A stretch of 64,000 bases of DNA from positions 108,864 to 172,863 of the forward strand of contig VXBM01000565.1 of assembly GCA_013400155.1 (NCBI GenBank), read 5' to 3'. Source of the stretch: Helopsaltes ochotensis. Taxonomy: Eukaryota; Chordata; Aves; Passeriformes; Locustellidae. Both the position numbers and the translations under genes were made by a program. The number at the start of each line of letters is the position of its first letter. Position 1 is the stretch's first letter. Shown in pieces: positions 62,423-64,000 of the stretch. The notes under the pieces are model-generated. The model worked only from the letters and a program-made list of their open reading frames with translations. It did no database searches and was not told the DNA's origin.

Positions 62423-64000
62423 ACGACTGTAATCAAACTATTGCTAGCCAATATTTTTGAACCTGTAACTGCCACAGATAACAATTTGTAGAACTGTAAT
62501 TCTTTAGACATGGGGTAGGTTGGATGGTGAAACACTAATTAAAATGCAGCAGTTCAAGCCACTCCTGCTGCAGTGGCTGGACCAGCAGTTCCTGCTAGGA
62601 CTGCAGCAGCGTATTTCCAACTAGCTTCCAATGGGCCTCCCTCCTCAAGTATTGCAGGAAATTTATAGAAAAATACATCTATCCCACAGAGAGGCTAAAA
62701 CATTGTTACACCTGGCACTAGTGCCTTTTTAAACCACAGGAATTCAGTTAAGAGTCACATTAGCTGCATTCTTTCATATCCATATTAATATTATTTTCCC
62801 TACATCAAATGCTGCTTTTTAGATTTCAGTTTAGCTGAAAATTGAGGACAAGAAAGAGACCACCAGCACTGAGTCTGGCTTCCCTGCCTTTCACTGAGTG
62901 GAAATAGCTGACCCAAACTTACTATAAGAGCAAGGATCATTATCTCAAGCATTAGTGTGAAATCATGGAAGCAAAAAATCAAACTACACTGAATTCCAGA
63001 GGTTACTGCTGTACTGTGTGTACATTGCTACCCTTGGAGTAACCCAACTTTCTGAAATTCAGGCTCTTAAACAAAACTTCAGATATGATTGCTGAAATAC
63101 AGATATGAGGTGAAGATTAGAGCACTTCCTACAGCACTGTGAAAAAAAAAAGTCTATAGAAAATACATTCACTATTTCTTTTTTTCCTTTAGCCCCTCTA
63201 ATATGTTGGGTCACACTGTACATTGGAATAGCTGTATTTCTAAAACAGCATGGGAGTTCTCAGTAGGAAACCCAATTTCTTTCTTACCAAGTCAGAAAAA
63301 ACATGTCACTTCAGCTTGGCTGAAACTGAAGTTATAAAGTAGGGAGTTACTTTTCAACATAAAACTCTTGCAGTCCAACAGACCCAGAAACTGATCTTGG
63401 ATATTTTATCTGGCAATTAGTTTTCCTTGAAAATGCTCTTTTCAGGGACTGGAGAGTTCTTAGCTACCCATGTCTAAGCAGTGAAATGAGGAGAACAAAG
63501 AAAATAAGGTAAAAGAGTGAACCAAGAGAAACCATGCATGTTTTTGTCCTTGGTACTGAACTTTGGACAGAGTGGGGCAAGTTTTCCAATGCATGTGCTT
63601 ACACTACCTGTGCAAGACGCAGACTCAGATCCTTGGACTGGCAGTCTCAAGCATTTTCTCACAGCCAGAGATGCTGTACACAGATATGGCCTGACTGGCC
63701 CTTCCTAAGTCCCACACAAAGCCTGACAACTGAAGCTGTCCAGTGAACTCATCCCTCCTGCGATTACATACGCCTTATTTAAAGCATTTCATCCCCTATC
63801 TCATAAGCAGCATTTTTCCCCTTCCTCCTCTTAAAAGATACTAATGAAGAATAAACATTATTTATTTAAACTTAATGAAGAGCGTATGTGAGGAGAAGAG
63901 AGTCCTGAGCAGTAAAAACTGTAAAACCTTCTGTGTTGCAAACCCTTCCTTCCTGGGCCATTGCAGAATTACCCACCTGGGTTTGTTTCCTGGTGACATA

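Larger units (their letters stand above)
1..64000 (-). other. CAMK4: CAMK4 gene body, internal part (transcribed right to left)
   Basis: Four exons on the minus strand join in frame into a contiguous stretch of the CaMKIV kinase domain, in the known order and with matching splice phases. CaMKIV is a nuclear and cytoplasmic Ser/Thr kinase. It is activated by Ca2+/calmodulin and by CaMKK phosphorylation, and it phosphorylates CREB-type transcription factors in neurons and T cells. The visible exons encode about residues 55-153 in human numbering, against 473 residues in the human protein. The first exon and promoter should lie above 64000. The exon starting at Tyr154 (HRD loop), the activation loop, the calmodulin-binding region and the acidic tail should lie below 1. 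No other gene is convincingly supported, so the whole window is treated as CAMK4. The outer limits of the gene cannot be seen. Confidence 0.93.
55921..64000 (-). other. CAMK4: CAMK4 intron upstream of the first visible exon (3' part)
   Basis: This is AT-rich intronic sequence. It holds a CR1-like fragment near 56940-57015, an LTR-like stretch near 56540-56790, a dinucleotide run at 59738-59764 and an A/C-rich run at 62371-62422. A 53-nt exon-like segment with good splice signals lies on the opposite strand at 57463-57515. The other ORFs are short and unlike any protein I recognise. I see nothing assignable in 57600-59700, 59800-62300 or 62450-64000. Confidence 0.85.

Noticed and set aside
1..64000. 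Search for tRNA, rRNA, CRISPR arrays, operons or bacterial-type systems
   Set aside because: None seen. The sequence is vertebrate intronic DNA with splice sites, CR1 and LTR elements.

Overview
The window is 64 kb of vertebrate nuclear DNA, very probably from a bird and most likely a songbird. It is AT-rich and intron-dense, has no long open reading frames, and carries a CR1 LINE plus many solo LTRs of avian endogenous-retrovirus type. One short assembly gap (N run) lies at 32823-33021.

The only gene I can establish is CAMK4 (calcium/calmodulin-dependent protein kinase IV), transcribed on the minus strand. Four consecutive coding exons are visible, in transcription order: 55842-55920, 34589-34651, 34013-34095 and 15988-16060. 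Their splice phases match and they translate without stops into about residues 55-153 (human numbering) of the kinase domain: the end of the glycine-rich loop, the ATP-binding lysine, the alpha-C helix, the hinge, and the D and E helices. The first exon (above 64000) and everything from the HRD catalytic loop onward (below 1) lie outside. The window is therefore about 99.5% intron: the end of the intron before the first visible exon, full introns of 21,190, 493 and 17,952 bp, and the start of an intron longer than 15.9 kb. In mammals this gene sits in the 5q22 region, which corresponds to the avian Z chromosome, so Z linkage is a reasonable inference.

The rest is mostly mobile-element history. 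Three solo LTRs of one family (4412-5044, 41803-42721, 54057-54726) and three of a second, TGTTATA-ended lineage (21980-22798, 26314-27140, 31380-32224) were placed by terminal repeats and 5-bp target duplications, several of them exact. There is a solo LTR with an exact 6-bp duplication (43034-43429), a widespread avian LTR type (40858-41426), and an alpharetrovirus-like LTR (about 39628-39975). A 5'-truncated, frame-broken CR1 with reverse-transcriptase remnants covers about 48918-50425. A GC-rich block (30078-32822) next to the gap looks like an older repeat interrupted by one of the LTRs. The main simple repeats are the CAAAC/AAAAC array at 25681-25845 and the AATAG/ATATC pair at 48097-48250.

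I did not find a new multi-gene system. The points most worth checking are an exon-like open segment at 8061-8237 on the CAMK4 strand, the GC-rich island at 30240-30780, the dense LTR cluster at 39.6-43.4 kb, and the inverted LTR pair at 22-27 kb.
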